64,000 nucleotides of DNA from Rhodococcus_G sp042879035 (GTDB lineage Bacteria; Actinomycetota; Actinomycetes; Mycobacteriales; Mycobacteriaceae). Positions 27,744 through 35,744 of the stretch are shown piece by piece. The notes beneath the pieces are model-generated. The model searched no databases. It was not told the DNA's origin and saw only the letters and a program-made list of their open reading frames with translations. The stretch lies in assembly GCF_042879035.1 (NCBI RefSeq), contig NZ_JBIAOU010000012.1:62001-126000 (forward strand), written 5' to 3'. Positions within the stretch are counted from its first letter, which is position 1, and every line of letters begins with the position of its first letter. The translations under genes were made by a program, and so were the position numbers.

Positions 27744-28516
27744 CCACGGCGGCTACAAGTGAAGTTCTCGTAGAGGCCGACTCGGGGATTCTCACGATCA
27801 CCATCAACAGGCCCCAGCAGCGCAATGCGATGAGCCTGGCCGCGGCGACCCTCATCGCGGAGGCTCTGACACGGCTGGACGAGGATCCCGACCTGTCGGT
27901 GGCAGTCCTCACCGGAGGCGGCGGAACCTTCTGTGCCGGTATGGATCTCAAGCGGTTCCAGCTCGGGGAACGACCGATCGTCGAGGGCCGCGGTTTCGGC
28001 GGTCTCGTCGAGGCACCCCCGGCGAAGCCGCTGATCGCCGCGGTCGAGGGCTGGGCGCTGGGCGGCGGTTTCGAGATGGTCCTCGCCTGCGACCTCGTCG
28101 TCGCCGGTGCCGGCGCGAAGTTCGGACTGCCGGAGGTCAAGCGTGGCCTCGCCGCGCGCGCGGGGGGAATCTTCCGAGCGCCGCGGGTGCTGCCCCGGGC
28201 GGTGGCGCTCGAGATGCTGCTGACCGGCGAGCCGATCACGGCTCAGGATGCGCAGGCGCACGGTCTGGTCAATCGCGTGGTCGAGGACGGCTCCGCGCTC
28301 GAGGCCGCTCGGTCGCTGGCCGCTGCCATCAGCGCGAACGCGCCACTGGCCGTACGGGCCAGCAAGGCGCTCGCACTCGATGCCCGCACCTGGACCGACG
28401 AGGAGTCGTTCGAACGGCAGTCCGTGTACACCGACCCCGTCTTCGCCTCCGCCGACGCGGTCGAAGGTGCCGCAGCCTTCACCGAGCGCCGCGCACCGCG
28501 CTGGCAGGGCCGCTGA
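27740..28516 (+). CDS. Enoyl-CoA hydratase/isomerase (crotonase family)
   Basis: Encodes 258 residues. Crotonase landmarks are present: the oxyanion-hole segment FCAGMDLKRF, AVEGWALGGGFEMVLACDL, and the acidic FGLPEVKRGLAARAGG segment, where one Glu remains (LPE) but the second position is not a clear Glu. With only one of the two hydratase glutamates, an isomerase or hydrolase-like role is possible. The C-terminal AAAFTERRAPRWQGR tail is typical of actinobacterial EchA proteins. It ends the operon started by the acyl-CoA dehydrogenase. Confidence 0.92.
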   Translation: MTTAATSEVLVEADSGILTITINRPQQRNAMSLAAATLIAEALTRLDEDPDLSVAVLTGGGGTFCAGMDLKRFQLGERPIVEGRGFGGLVEAPPAKPLIAAVEGWALGGGFEMVLACDLVVAGAGAKFGLPEVKRGLAARAGGIFRAPRVLPRAVALEMLLTGEPITAQDAQAHGLVNRVVEDGSALEAARSLAAAISANAPLAVRASKALALDARTWTDEESFERQSVYTDPVFASADAVEGAAAFTERRAPRWQGR

Positions 28517-28594
28517 TCGAAGACATGCATGTAGGGGGGCTCGACACGCTGTTGCGGCAAGCGACGGCGTGATCGGCACTTCCCTCTGAGGCAG

Positions 28595-28650
28595 GACGTC
28601 TCCGGCACTCTGGTCAGTGTGCAAGCAAGGGCCCGAGCACCGGAGACGTC
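28595..28650. repeat. 11-bp inverted repeat at the edge of an IS graveyard
   Basis: Arms GACGTCTCCGG (28595-28605) and CCGGAGACGTC (28640-28650) pair perfectly with 34 bases between. It lies 80 bases after the crotonase stop and just before IS3 and IS110 debris. It could be a terminator or an insertion-sequence end. Confidence 0.45.
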
Positions 28651-28769
28651 GTCCTCGACAGTGAATGTGCCGGATCCGGCGCTCGCCGGATCCGGGACTT
28701 GATGTTCAGGCCCCACCACCCTCGGGGATGCTCGAGCAGTCGCACGTCACGCGCTGTTGGGAGCAGGCT

Positions 28770-28947
28770 TCCGTATCCCCCTTGTTGTCGCGCGAAGCAG
28801 ACCGGCTCACGAGACCCATCTGCTTGGCGACACAGCACACGCGGCGGTCGCCGACGGGTACTGATCACGGTGCTCGATCACCAGGCGGACCGCACGGGCG
28901 AGGATCCCAGCGTCGATCTTCTCAGGCATGGTGCTCATCCTTCCAAC
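28770..28947 (-). pseudogene. IS3-family OrfA remnant
   Basis: On the minus strand an ATG near 28947 opens MSTMPEKIDAGILARAVRLV, then IEHRDQYPSATAA. After a frameshift comes VAKQMGLVSRSA. This is the N-terminal helix-turn-helix of an IS3-type OrfA. The remainder is scrambled and OrfB is absent. Confidence 0.7.
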
Positions 28948-29590
28948 TCACAAGGATGCGGCAACGATCCTCTTCGCCAAGCGAATCGCCTCGTCCCGGC
29001 ACGTCTGCAGAACGGGGCTCTCCGCCCGACGTCGCCATGCCCCTACTGTTGCAATCTGGTTTCCGGTCAAGGGCTTTCGCGCATCGACTCCGAGTTCGAC
29101 GGTGCGGACGAGTGCTGTCAAGGCGTTGATCATGCGGGTGCGTTCGCAGGTCATCTGCTCCCGGGCGACGACGAGGACACGCATCGCCAACGCGCGGACC
29201 ATCTGCCCGGGGCGTCCGAAGTCTCGCCAGATCGATGCTCAATACCGATCGTGCGATCCGGACGGCGTCGAGGGCGTCGGTCTTGCCCACGCCCCGCCGG
29301 TCCGCGGCGGCCATCGCCGCAGGTTCGACGACGGGGAACCCGGCTGCGAGAAGGCGGTCGGTCAGCACGGCACCGTAGGATCCGATGCCCTCGACCACCA
29401 CGAGCGTCGGACCCTGCTCGGCACATCGCGCGATCCAGTCGCGGGCGCGGTCGAGTCCTGTTGTGCTGGTGGGGAAGGTCGCCGACACCCCGGGGGCACC
29501 GGTGGCTGCGGTCACGACGGTCAACGTGTGGGTCGCGGCGTGTGTGTCGACGCCGATGACTTGTCTGTATTGGTCTGCGACGATGGGCAT
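28948..29590 (-). pseudogene. IS110-family transposase, frameshifted and truncated
   Basis: The N-terminal frame from ATG 29590 shows the RuvC-like start of IS110 transposases: VIGVDTHAATHTLTVV, then VVVEGIGSYGAVLTDRLL and VGKTDALDAVRIARSVL. Near 29205 the coding continues in another frame with MVRALAMRVLVVAREQMTCE, then TRMINALTALVRTVELG and EAIRLAKRIVAA. It then abuts the IS3 fragment, and the C-terminal serine-containing domain is missing. The frameshift and the loss make it inactive. Confidence 0.85.
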
Positions 29591-29864
29591 TGCGGCGGTT
29601 CTCCTTCCAGAGGCGGACGTCGTGTTCCGGCGTCGGCCCGGAAGGAAACTTCGAGGCAGGCCTGTAACGGGCCACGACCTGAGGCAACAGGTCGGGCAGG
29701 CTTCTAATCAAGCCACCGAAGCGAGACCGGGCCGGCGTCGCCGCCCTCGAACGATGGACAGATCCCGGGAAGTGCACCCAGGCAGGGGGCAAGGCGATTC
29801 ACGAGTCACATCGGACGAGGCGACGACACCGATCCTGTCAGCCAGCCCCGGGCCGGCCACTGCC

Positions 29865-29996
29865 AACACTTACAGGCGGTTCAGTCTCGTGGTCGGCGCA
29901 GCTCCCGCGGACCGGGTCGCCGCTCTGGTCGGAGCGAAGATCACCGTCACCGTCGGGTTTATTCTTCTGGCAACAGGATTCGCCATCGGAACGAGC
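29865..29996 (+). pseudogene. MFS transporter fragment
   Basis: About 35 codons read APADRVAALVGAKITVTVGF and then ILLATGFAIGTSM, the typical loop 2-3 and following helix of a 12/14-TMS drug efflux transporter (DRVAARVGAK ... GFILLATG). The preceding and following sequence is unrelated, and the fragment runs directly into a decayed TetR gene. It is the scar of a recombination event that joined two genes. Confidence 0.6.
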
Positions 29997-30335
29997 ATGA
30001 CTACAAGAGCCTGCGGGCGCAAACCGCTCACGTCTCCTCGGACAGCGACGAGAATTCGAGGACATCGTCGACCAGATCCTCATCGCCGCGATGGACAACG
30101 GCTCATTTCCGCAAACTCGACCCCGCGGCTGGCCACGCTGCAGTTCCTCAACATGCACAACCACACCTGTCAGTGGATCAAGCCTGGCGGCGAGTAGGAC
30201 GCGGAAACGCTGTCCAGGAAGTTTTGTACGACACTGATTTCCGGATTCCGCAGTGAGTAGTTGTCCATCGACGGCCTCGACGGCCGTATGTGCGCCAATC
30301 TGGATCGTAGAAAGACCTCCGCACCCGAGTCGACC
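29988..30335 (+). pseudogene. Decayed TetR gene, paralogue of the one at 43787-44512
   Basis: When frames are joined, the translation reads EHDYKSLR, RREFEDIVDQILIAAMDNGS, FRKLDP, ATLQFLNMHNHTCQWIKPGG, stop, DAETLSRKFCTTLISGFRS, stop, IDGLDGRM and RRKTSAPE. Each piece aligns in order with the C-terminal two-thirds of the intact TetR protein at 43787 (EHDYKSMR, RREFEDIIEQILLAAMDDGS, NMHNHTYQWVKPGG, CTTLISGFRS, RRKTSAPE). At least three frameshifts and two stop codons break it, and the DNA-binding end is lost. Confidence 0.9.
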
Positions 30336-30416
30336 AGTCCCCGGCGCCGCAAGTCACAAGCGTAGTGCGGCGGTGCGCCAACTTCGGCTCGGCACACCTG
30401 ATACTTTCCCGCGTTC

Positions 30417-32378
30417 CTACATCAACGATTCGGGTGGAGCGAACCGATCGCCGTACCTGGTGGCGAGCTCGTGCGCACGGGCCACGAAACCGGCGACCCC
30501 GCTCTCGTATGCTGTCACGAACTGATTGACGCCGCCAGCCCAGACCGGGTAGCCGACGCCCATGATCGAACCCAGATTCGCCTCCGCTGCGGACGTGACG
30601 ACGCCCTCGTCGAGACAGCGGACCGCTTCGACAGCCACGATGAACAGCAGGCGGTCGATCAGGTCGCGAGGCGACGTGCTCGGGGTCCTGGATCCGTCGA
30701 CGCCGTCCACACCAGGCTGCCCGGAGCGACCGTCACCAGGAGGGTTCCGTGCACTCGTCGGCAGTGGCGCGGTGGAGTAACCCGCCTGCTTCCCAGCATC
30801 CTCGACGGCCGTCCGGGAAACGCCTTCGTCGAGCATTGCCGCGGCCTCTGCGCGATAGGCACCGACAAGGCGCGAGACGAACAGCCCGGGCGAGGCGGTG
30901 ACCACGATCGGGGTTCGACGAATCGACAGGGCGTAGTCGAATGCCCGAGCCAACGCCTCGTCGGATGTCATCTCACCGTGAACGACCTCCACGAGCGGGA
31001 CCTCGCCGACCTGCTCGGGGAAGTGCAGGCCCACCCGGTCCTCGCGCGCGCGATCGGCGCCGGGGACGGTCGTGATCGTCGACCACAGCACCGCAGTGCA
31101 CTCCCCGATGCCCTCGATTCCGCGGAATGCCCCCTGCTCGAGTTCGACCGACTCGGGCCGGGTCTCGACGACGAGGTCGACTCCGGCGAGATCGGCGGCG
31201 TCGCCGGTCGATACGATCCTGGCCAACAGCTCATCGCATCGCTCCTTCGTGGTGCTTCCGGTCGAAAGCAACTCGGCTTCCGCACGTTCCGCGTGCCACT
31301 TGCCTGCCAGCGCGGCGTCGGGTGTGTCATCCACGAGGACGACCTCGAGCCCCGCCTTCGCGGACTGGTACGCGAGCGCCGCGCCGAGAGCACCCGCGCC
31401 CCGAATCCCGACCTTCGCCATCGGTGTCGTGGCGACACCCGTGGGCCGTGAGTGTCCAGCCCTGATCGTCTGCGGGTCGAAGAACGACGCCTGCATCATG
31501 TTCTTCGCGATCTGGCCGGTGACGAGCGACACGAATCCGCGGGCCTCGATGTCCATCGCGCTCTCGAAGTCCACCTGTGACCCCTCGACAGCGGCAGTCA
31601 GGATCGTATGGGGCGCAGGCATCGGAGCTCCCCTGAACGGCGTTCGCAGGTTCGCCGGCAGCACCAGGTCGGCGGGATCCGCGGGCGTGTCGGAGCCTGG
31701 TCCGGGAATCTGGTAGCCCGCCCTGTCCCAGGGCTGGACACCCCCGTCGGGATTCGCCTTGATCCACGCCTTCGCGGCGGGCACCAGCTCATCGACCGAA
31801 CCGACGACCTGGTCGACGAGGCCCACGTCCTTCGCATCCCACGGTCCTCGCGTCACCCCGGGAACGAGCACACGCAGGACGGCGGCGTGCAGGCCGAGCA
31901 TCCGCACGCTGCGCACCAGTCCACCCCCGCCCGGCAGCATTCCGAGAGTGGACTCGGGGAAGCCGATCTTGACGCCCCGGACGTCGGCGGCGATGCGGCG
32001 GTGGGTCGCCAACGCGATCTCCAGACCACCACCGAGGGCGGCGCCGTTGATGGCGGCGACCACTGGCTTGCCGATGGTCTCGAGGCGACGCAGCATCGTT
32101 CGGAACGACTCGACGTTCGCGTAGACCTCGTCGGCCTGGTCCGGCCCGATCGTGATCGTGCGCCTGAGGTCGCCGCCCGCGAAGAAGGTCTTCTTCGCGG
32201 AGGTGAGCACGACACCGGTGACGGTGTCCCGCTCTGCGTACAGTCGGTCGACTGTCGCGAGGAACGATCGCTTGCACAGATCGTTCATCGTGTTGGTGCG
32301 CTGATTCGGATCGTCCATGGTGAGTACGACAATGCCGTCGGCGTCCTGCGCCCAACCGATCATGTTGTCCGCAGTCAC
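30417..32378 (-). CDS. FadB-like enoyl-CoA hydratase/3-hydroxyacyl-CoA dehydrogenase with divergent dehydrogenase part
   Basis: Encodes 653 residues, shorter than the usual 700-730. The N-terminal crotonase domain is good: FFAGGDLRRTI, GAALGGGLEIALATHRRIAA and the catalytic Glu in GFPESTLGMLPGGGG. A dehydrogenase-like half follows with a Rossmann motif RGAGALGAALAYQSAKAGLE at about 323-342. However, the usual catalytic context is altered: the SNTS motif is replaced by LWSTITTVP, and HFFNPV by HFPEQVGEVPLVEVV, in which the His is kept. The hydratase is likely active and the dehydrogenase uncertain. It is the last gene of a three-gene minus-strand operon. Confidence 0.88.
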   Translation of the reverse strand: MTADNMIGWAQDADGIVVLTMDDPNQRTNTMNDLCKRSFLATVDRLYAERDTVTGVVLTSAKKTFFAGGDLRRTITIGPDQADEVYANVESFRTMLRRLETIGKPVVAAINGAALGGGLEIALATHRRIAADVRGVKIGFPESTLGMLPGGGGLVRSVRMLGLHAAVLRVLVPGVTRGPWDAKDVGLVDQVVGSVDELVPAAKAWIKANPDGGVQPWDRAGYQIPGPGSDTPADPADLVLPANLRTPFRGAPMPAPHTILTAAVEGSQVDFESAMDIEARGFVSLVTGQIAKNMMQASFFDPQTIRAGHSRPTGVATTPMAKVGIRGAGALGAALAYQSAKAGLEVVLVDDTPDAALAGKWHAERAEAELLSTGSTTKERCDELLARIVSTGDAADLAGVDLVVETRPESVELEQGAFRGIEGIGECTAVLWSTITTVPGADRAREDRVGLHFPEQVGEVPLVEVVHGEMTSDEALARAFDYALSIRRTPIVVTASPGLFVSRLVGAYRAEAAAMLDEGVSRTAVEDAGKQAGYSTAPLPTSARNPPGDGRSGQPGVDGVDGSRTPSTSPRDLIDRLLFIVAVEAVRCLDEGVVTSAAEANLGSIMGVGYPVWAGGVNQFVTAYESGVAGFVARAHELATRYGDRFAPPESLM

Positions 32379-32424
32379 CGGGGTACGTCTCCACGTCGGT
32401 CCGCGCGACGAGCCGCCACCATGG

Positions 32425-32898
32425 TCATCGCTTCGGTGTCTTCCGGAAGTCCCAGCTCACGATCTTGTTCGGCGTCACCCTCAGCCATCCGTGACGACCG
32501 TCAGCGGTGAAGGTGTCACTGCCCGTGTACTTTCGCGCGAAGCGCAGTTCGGGGTCGGTGAGTCGGCTGTCCTCGGACGATCCCCGAGGTACCTCGCCGA
32601 CGCTCTCCGCGTGCCCGCAGATCTCGACTCCGCGAAGTTCTCCGAACCCGTGCCCGGCGTCGATGACGATCGACACCCGGGAGTCACGGGCGATGTCCTT
32701 CCAACGCTGGCTTCGGACAATCGAGTTGAGCCACAGGCAGGAACCGTCCCAGACGAACCACAGTGGTGCGACATGCGGCGTCCCGTTGGCGTCCACCGTT
32801 GCGACACGGCAGGTCCGCTCCTCACCGAGGAAGACGTCGATCTCTTCCGATGTCATCGCGATCGATCGCCCGCGACGCTGCTGCTTCACTTCTGTCAT
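32425..32898 (-). CDS. Pyridoxamine 5-phosphate oxidase-fold (flavin/F420-binding) protein
   Basis: From ATG 32898 the product is 157 residues, with a GAGGCTCC ribosome site. The split-barrel pattern is clear: RTCRVATVDANGTPHVAPLW, FVWDGSCLWLNSI, then RSQRWKDIARDSRVSIVIDAG. Proteins of this fold bind FMN, F420 or haem; actinobacterial members often reduce small molecules with F420. Here it is flanked by crotonase and FadB-like genes on the same strand (17- and 46-base gaps). Co-factor and substrate cannot be assigned. Confidence 0.85.
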   Translation of the reverse strand: MTEVKQQRRGRSIAMTSEEIDVFLGEERTCRVATVDANGTPHVAPLWFVWDGSCLWLNSIVRSQRWKDIARDSRVSIVIDAGHGFGELRGVEICGHAESVGEVPRGSSEDSRLTDPELRFARKYTGSDTFTADGRHGWLRVTPNKIVSWDFRKTPKR

Positions 32899-32915
32899 TT
32901 GGAGCCTCGATTCTC

Positions 32916-33665
32916 TCAGCGCCCACGCCATTGCGGAGCGCGACGTTCGAAGAAGGCAGTGATGCCCTCTGCCATGTCGTCCGATGCCTTGACCGCCGCG
33001 ATCGCTCGGGCCGTCGCTTCCCACCCTCGCTCGTCGGCCTCCTCGTACTGGGATGTGATCGCGGCCAGTGTCTGTCGGACGGCGACCGGAGCCGACTCGC
33101 AGATCTCGTCGGCGAGATCGCGGGCCTGGCGGAGGGCGTCACCCGGTTCGGTGACACGACTGACGAGTCCAAGTTGGAACGCACGCTCCGCGGTGAGTCC
33201 GTCCTTGGTGATGAGGAGCTGCTTGGCCACGTGAATCGGCAGCGCGCGGATCGCGCGGAACAACGCACCCGACGTCGCGACGACTCCTCGTTGCGTCTCG
33301 GGGAGCGCGAATCGCGCCGTGGTGGACGCGACGATGAGATCGCACGCCAGCGCGATCTCGAATCCCCCGCCCAGGGCCGGGCCCTCGACCGCCGCAATCA
33401 GTGGTTTGATCCTGCGACGCCGAATGATCCCGTACTCGCCGCCACGTTCGGTACGGGCCTGCGCACCGTCCTTGAGGTCCGATCCGGCGCAGAACACCGA
33501 ATCGCCTCCGGTGATCACGCCGACCCAGATGTCGTCGTCGTCGTCCAGTCGGTCCAGCGCGGCACTGATCCCCGTCGCCATCTCCGGGTCGATCGCATTG
33601 CGCTTGTTTTCACGATCCAGGGTGATGACGAGCACCTTGCCGTGAAGAGCCTGCCGGATGGGCAT
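32916..33665 (-). CDS. Enoyl-CoA hydratase/isomerase (crotonase family)
   Basis: Encodes 249 residues. Oxyanion and fold motifs are typical: FCAGSDLKDGAQ, AVEGPALGGGFEIALACDL and FALPETQRGVVATSGALFR. As in the crotonase at 27740, one catalytic Glu (LPE) is present and the second is not clear, so the exact reaction is open. The C-terminal ITAFFERRAPQWRGR tail is shared with that paralogue, suggesting common descent. It is the first gene of the operon that continues with the PNPOx-like and FadB-like genes. Confidence 0.92.
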   Translation of the reverse strand: MPIRQALHGKVLVITLDRENKRNAIDPEMATGISAALDRLDDDDDIWVGVITGGDSVFCAGSDLKDGAQARTERGGEYGIIRRRRIKPLIAAVEGPALGGGFEIALACDLIVASTTARFALPETQRGVVATSGALFRAIRALPIHVAKQLLITKDGLTAERAFQLGLVSRVTEPGDALRQARDLADEICESAPVAVRQTLAAITSQYEEADERGWEATARAIAAVKASDDMAEGITAFFERRAPQWRGR

Positions 33666-33815
33666 TCCTACTCCTTTATGAGCACGCTGTGCAACGAGCA
33701 GAAGGACGGTTGATCCGGCAGGAAGGAGCCAGCCGGATCGGCCGTCCGCACTGTCCTATCAGATACGCCGTTGAAGCCAGCGCTGACCTAGTGCAATTAG
33801 TTATCTATGTCACCT

Positions 33816-33836
33816 GGCTGATACATTTCGCGAGAG
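33816..33836 (+). promoter_or_regulatory. Shared promoter-leader element
   Basis: GGCTGATACATTTCGCGAGAG here recurs on the opposite strand upstream of the cyclase-family gene at 43408 (GGCTGATTATACGATTTCGCGAGAG, positions 43444-43468), with a four-base insertion. It may include a -10 (TGATAC) and a leader or operator. Confidence 0.45.
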
Positions 33837-33915
33837 AATCCCGATGTGCACCGGTCGGCGCAACCGGAGGGCAGCCTTCGGCGAGCGGTCGACGAACGAA
33901 GGGCGGCCCTCAGAC

Positions 33916-34779
33916 ATGCCGATCACCACCGACAGAGCCGTCCTTCCAGGCGACGGACTCACCCTCACCGCCGATGTATGGAGCCCGGAATCGCCGACCG
34001 TCAAGGGAACCGTCGTGCTCCTGCACGGCGGTGGCCAGACCAGACACTCGTGGCAGCGCACTGGGATTCGCATCGCCGAACACGGTTGGCGCGCCTACTC
34101 CGTGGACGCCCGCGGCCACGGCGACAGCGAGTGGGCCGTCGACGGCGACTACACCACCGAGGCATACGCCCGTGACCTCGTCTCTGTGATCGGCGCGCTC
34201 GGCGAAAAGCCCGTCCTGGTGGGAGCCTCTATGGGCGGGACTGCCGCACTCATCGCGGAGGCCGACAATCCCGGCTCGAGCCGTGCACTCGTACTGGTCG
34301 ACGTCGTCCCCAAGGCAGAAGCGGAGGGGCTGGCGAAGATCACCGGATTCCTCGAACGCGGCCTCGCCGGCTTCGACAGCCTCGACGACGCCCTCGCCGC
34401 CGTCGTCGCGTACAACCCCCGGCGTCGCCGACCGCCGCGAGCCGAGGGCCTGCTCAAGAACCTGCGTGAACGCGACGGTCGTTGGTACTGGCACTGGGAT
34501 CCTCAACTGATCTCCGATCGTGAGAGGACCCTGGCGCTGGCGCCGGCGCGGGAAGCGCGTGCCCGCGCCGCGGCTCGAACCATCACGATTCCGACGTTGC
34601 TGATCCGAGGCGCGCAGTCGAATGTTGTGAGCACCGAGGGCGCGCGCGAACTTCTCGAGTTGATTCCCGGCTCGCGTCATATCGATGTCAGCGGCGCCGG
34701 ACACATGGTCAGCGGTGACGACAACGACGTCCTCAGCGTCGGGTTGCTCGAATTCCTGTCCGAGCTTCGGTCGCACTGA
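33916..34779 (+). CDS. Alpha/beta-fold hydrolase
   Basis: From ATG 33916 the product is 287 residues; ATG 33844 in the same frame, right after the shared leader element, is an alternative. Motifs in order: VVLLHGGGQTRHSWQRT (oxyanion), SVDARGHGDS, the elbow LVGASMGGTAAL with nucleophilic Ser, a late acidic residue around LLIRGAQSNVV, and His in DVSGAGHMVSGDD. It resembles lactone- and ester-cleaving hydrolases of the epoxide hydrolase/haloperoxidase group. Sharing a leader element with the cyclase gene places it in the island. Hydrolysis of a lactone made by the Baeyer-Villiger enzyme is an attractive but unproven role. Confidence 0.9.
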   Translation: MPITTDRAVLPGDGLTLTADVWSPESPTVKGTVVLLHGGGQTRHSWQRTGIRIAEHGWRAYSVDARGHGDSEWAVDGDYTTEAYARDLVSVIGALGEKPVLVGASMGGTAALIAEADNPGSSRALVLVDVVPKAEAEGLAKITGFLERGLAGFDSLDDALAAVVAYNPRRRRPPRAEGLLKNLRERDGRWYWHWDPQLISDRERTLALAPAREARARAAARTITIPTLLIRGAQSNVVSTEGARELLELIPGSRHIDVSGAGHMVSGDDNDVLSVGLLEFLSELRSH

Positions 34780-34804
34780 TCGGAGGCACACGGCGGTTCT
34801 GGCT

Positions 34805-35176
34805 TCACGACGATCCTCCCTCGTGCCGTCGAATCGCCTGATCCAGCGACGAGGCCAGCGGCCACCCGAGATACGCCGCGCACTGCAGCGCTGCCTCCTC
34901 CAGTTCCTCACGGGAGAGATCACCAGTGTCGAGCGCCGCAGCAACGTGCGCTGCCATCGGTTTCGTGGCCCCGACAGCGGCAATGCACGAGAGCGTGATC
35001 AGCCGACGTTCACGGATCGAAAGTCCAGGGCGCGTCCACACTTCGCCGAAGAGAAAGTCCTCCCCTGCCTGCGCGAGCACGGAGGTCGGGCCACCACCCT
35101 TCGTGGTTGCCATGATCTTCTCGTAGATCGAGCGTCGGTCACCCGCCTCGACAATGCCCTGTGCCGGATCGTCCAC
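34805..35176 (-). CDS. Carboxymuconolactone decarboxylase (CMD)-family protein
   Basis: From GTG 35176, with a GGAAGAA ribosome site, the product is 123 residues, the usual length for single CMD domains. The pattern fits: FGEVWTRPGLSIRERRLITL, CIAAVGATKPMAAHVAAAL, then REELEEAALQCAAYLGWPLA. Members include true gamma-carboxymuconolactone decarboxylases and AhpD-like peroxidases; the Cys-x-x-Cys pair of AhpD is absent here, so a lyase or isomerase-type role is more likely. A paralogue lies at 52461-52874 at the head of the P450 operon. Confidence 0.85.
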   Translation of the reverse strand: MDDPAQGIVEAGDRRSIYEKIMATTKGGGPTSVLAQAGEDFLFGEVWTRPGLSIRERRLITLSCIAAVGATKPMAAHVAAALDTGDLSREELEEAALQCAAYLGWPLASSLDQAIRRHEGGSS

Positions 35177-35686
35177 TGTTCTTCCATTCCGTTGGCTGCT
35201 TCCGCGATCAGCCCGCCGCCGGGCCATCCCCCGAAACGCTAGGCGCAGCGCGGCACCCCGCCGCTGTCGAAATTCCACCAAGCGGAATGGACCCACCCTC
35301 GGCGGCGCGCCTTCCACCCACCGGAGCCTACGAATGACATCCCATCGCATTCGACATGACTTCGATCATGGCAATCGAGCACTACGGTCTGCGGTCCGAC
35401 GAGGACTGAGCGGACGCCTCCGCCGAGCAGATCTCACGTGAACCACGATTGGCCGATGTGTCTCCGCCCTGCGCGAGCATTGCTCGGATACCGAGTACCT
35501 GATCTGGGCGCGCGGATTGAGCGACTTGAACGGATCCGGGAAGTCCATCGTCGCCCGCGATCTCACCTTGCCCCGAACAGTGCAAGAGCAAGATCCCGAG
35601 GTCGCGGAGACTGCCCTCCTCATCGGGAGCAAGAGGCCATGCGCATCTGTGAAGACAGCCCTCTCCGGGTCTTCGGGTCGACACAC
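35177..35686. other. About 500 bases without a supportable gene
   Basis: Open frames are present on both strands but show no domain. A segment near 35520-35690 in one plus frame (SDLNGSGKSIVARDL ... EVAETALLIGS) has gene-like composition and may be a decayed gene end. Confidence 0.4.
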
Positions 35687-35731
35687 CGGTGGCCACTCCC
35701 CCATACGACGAGCAGGGCGGAGTGGCCACCG
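35687..35731. terminator. Hairpin terminator of the acyl-CoA dehydrogenase gene
   Basis: Arms CGGTGGCCACTCC (35687-35699) and GGAGTGGCCACCG (35719-35731) pair perfectly, 13 bases after the end of the minus-strand acyl-CoA dehydrogenase. Confidence 0.7.
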
Positions 35732-35744
35732 AGCGGCGCGCCTG

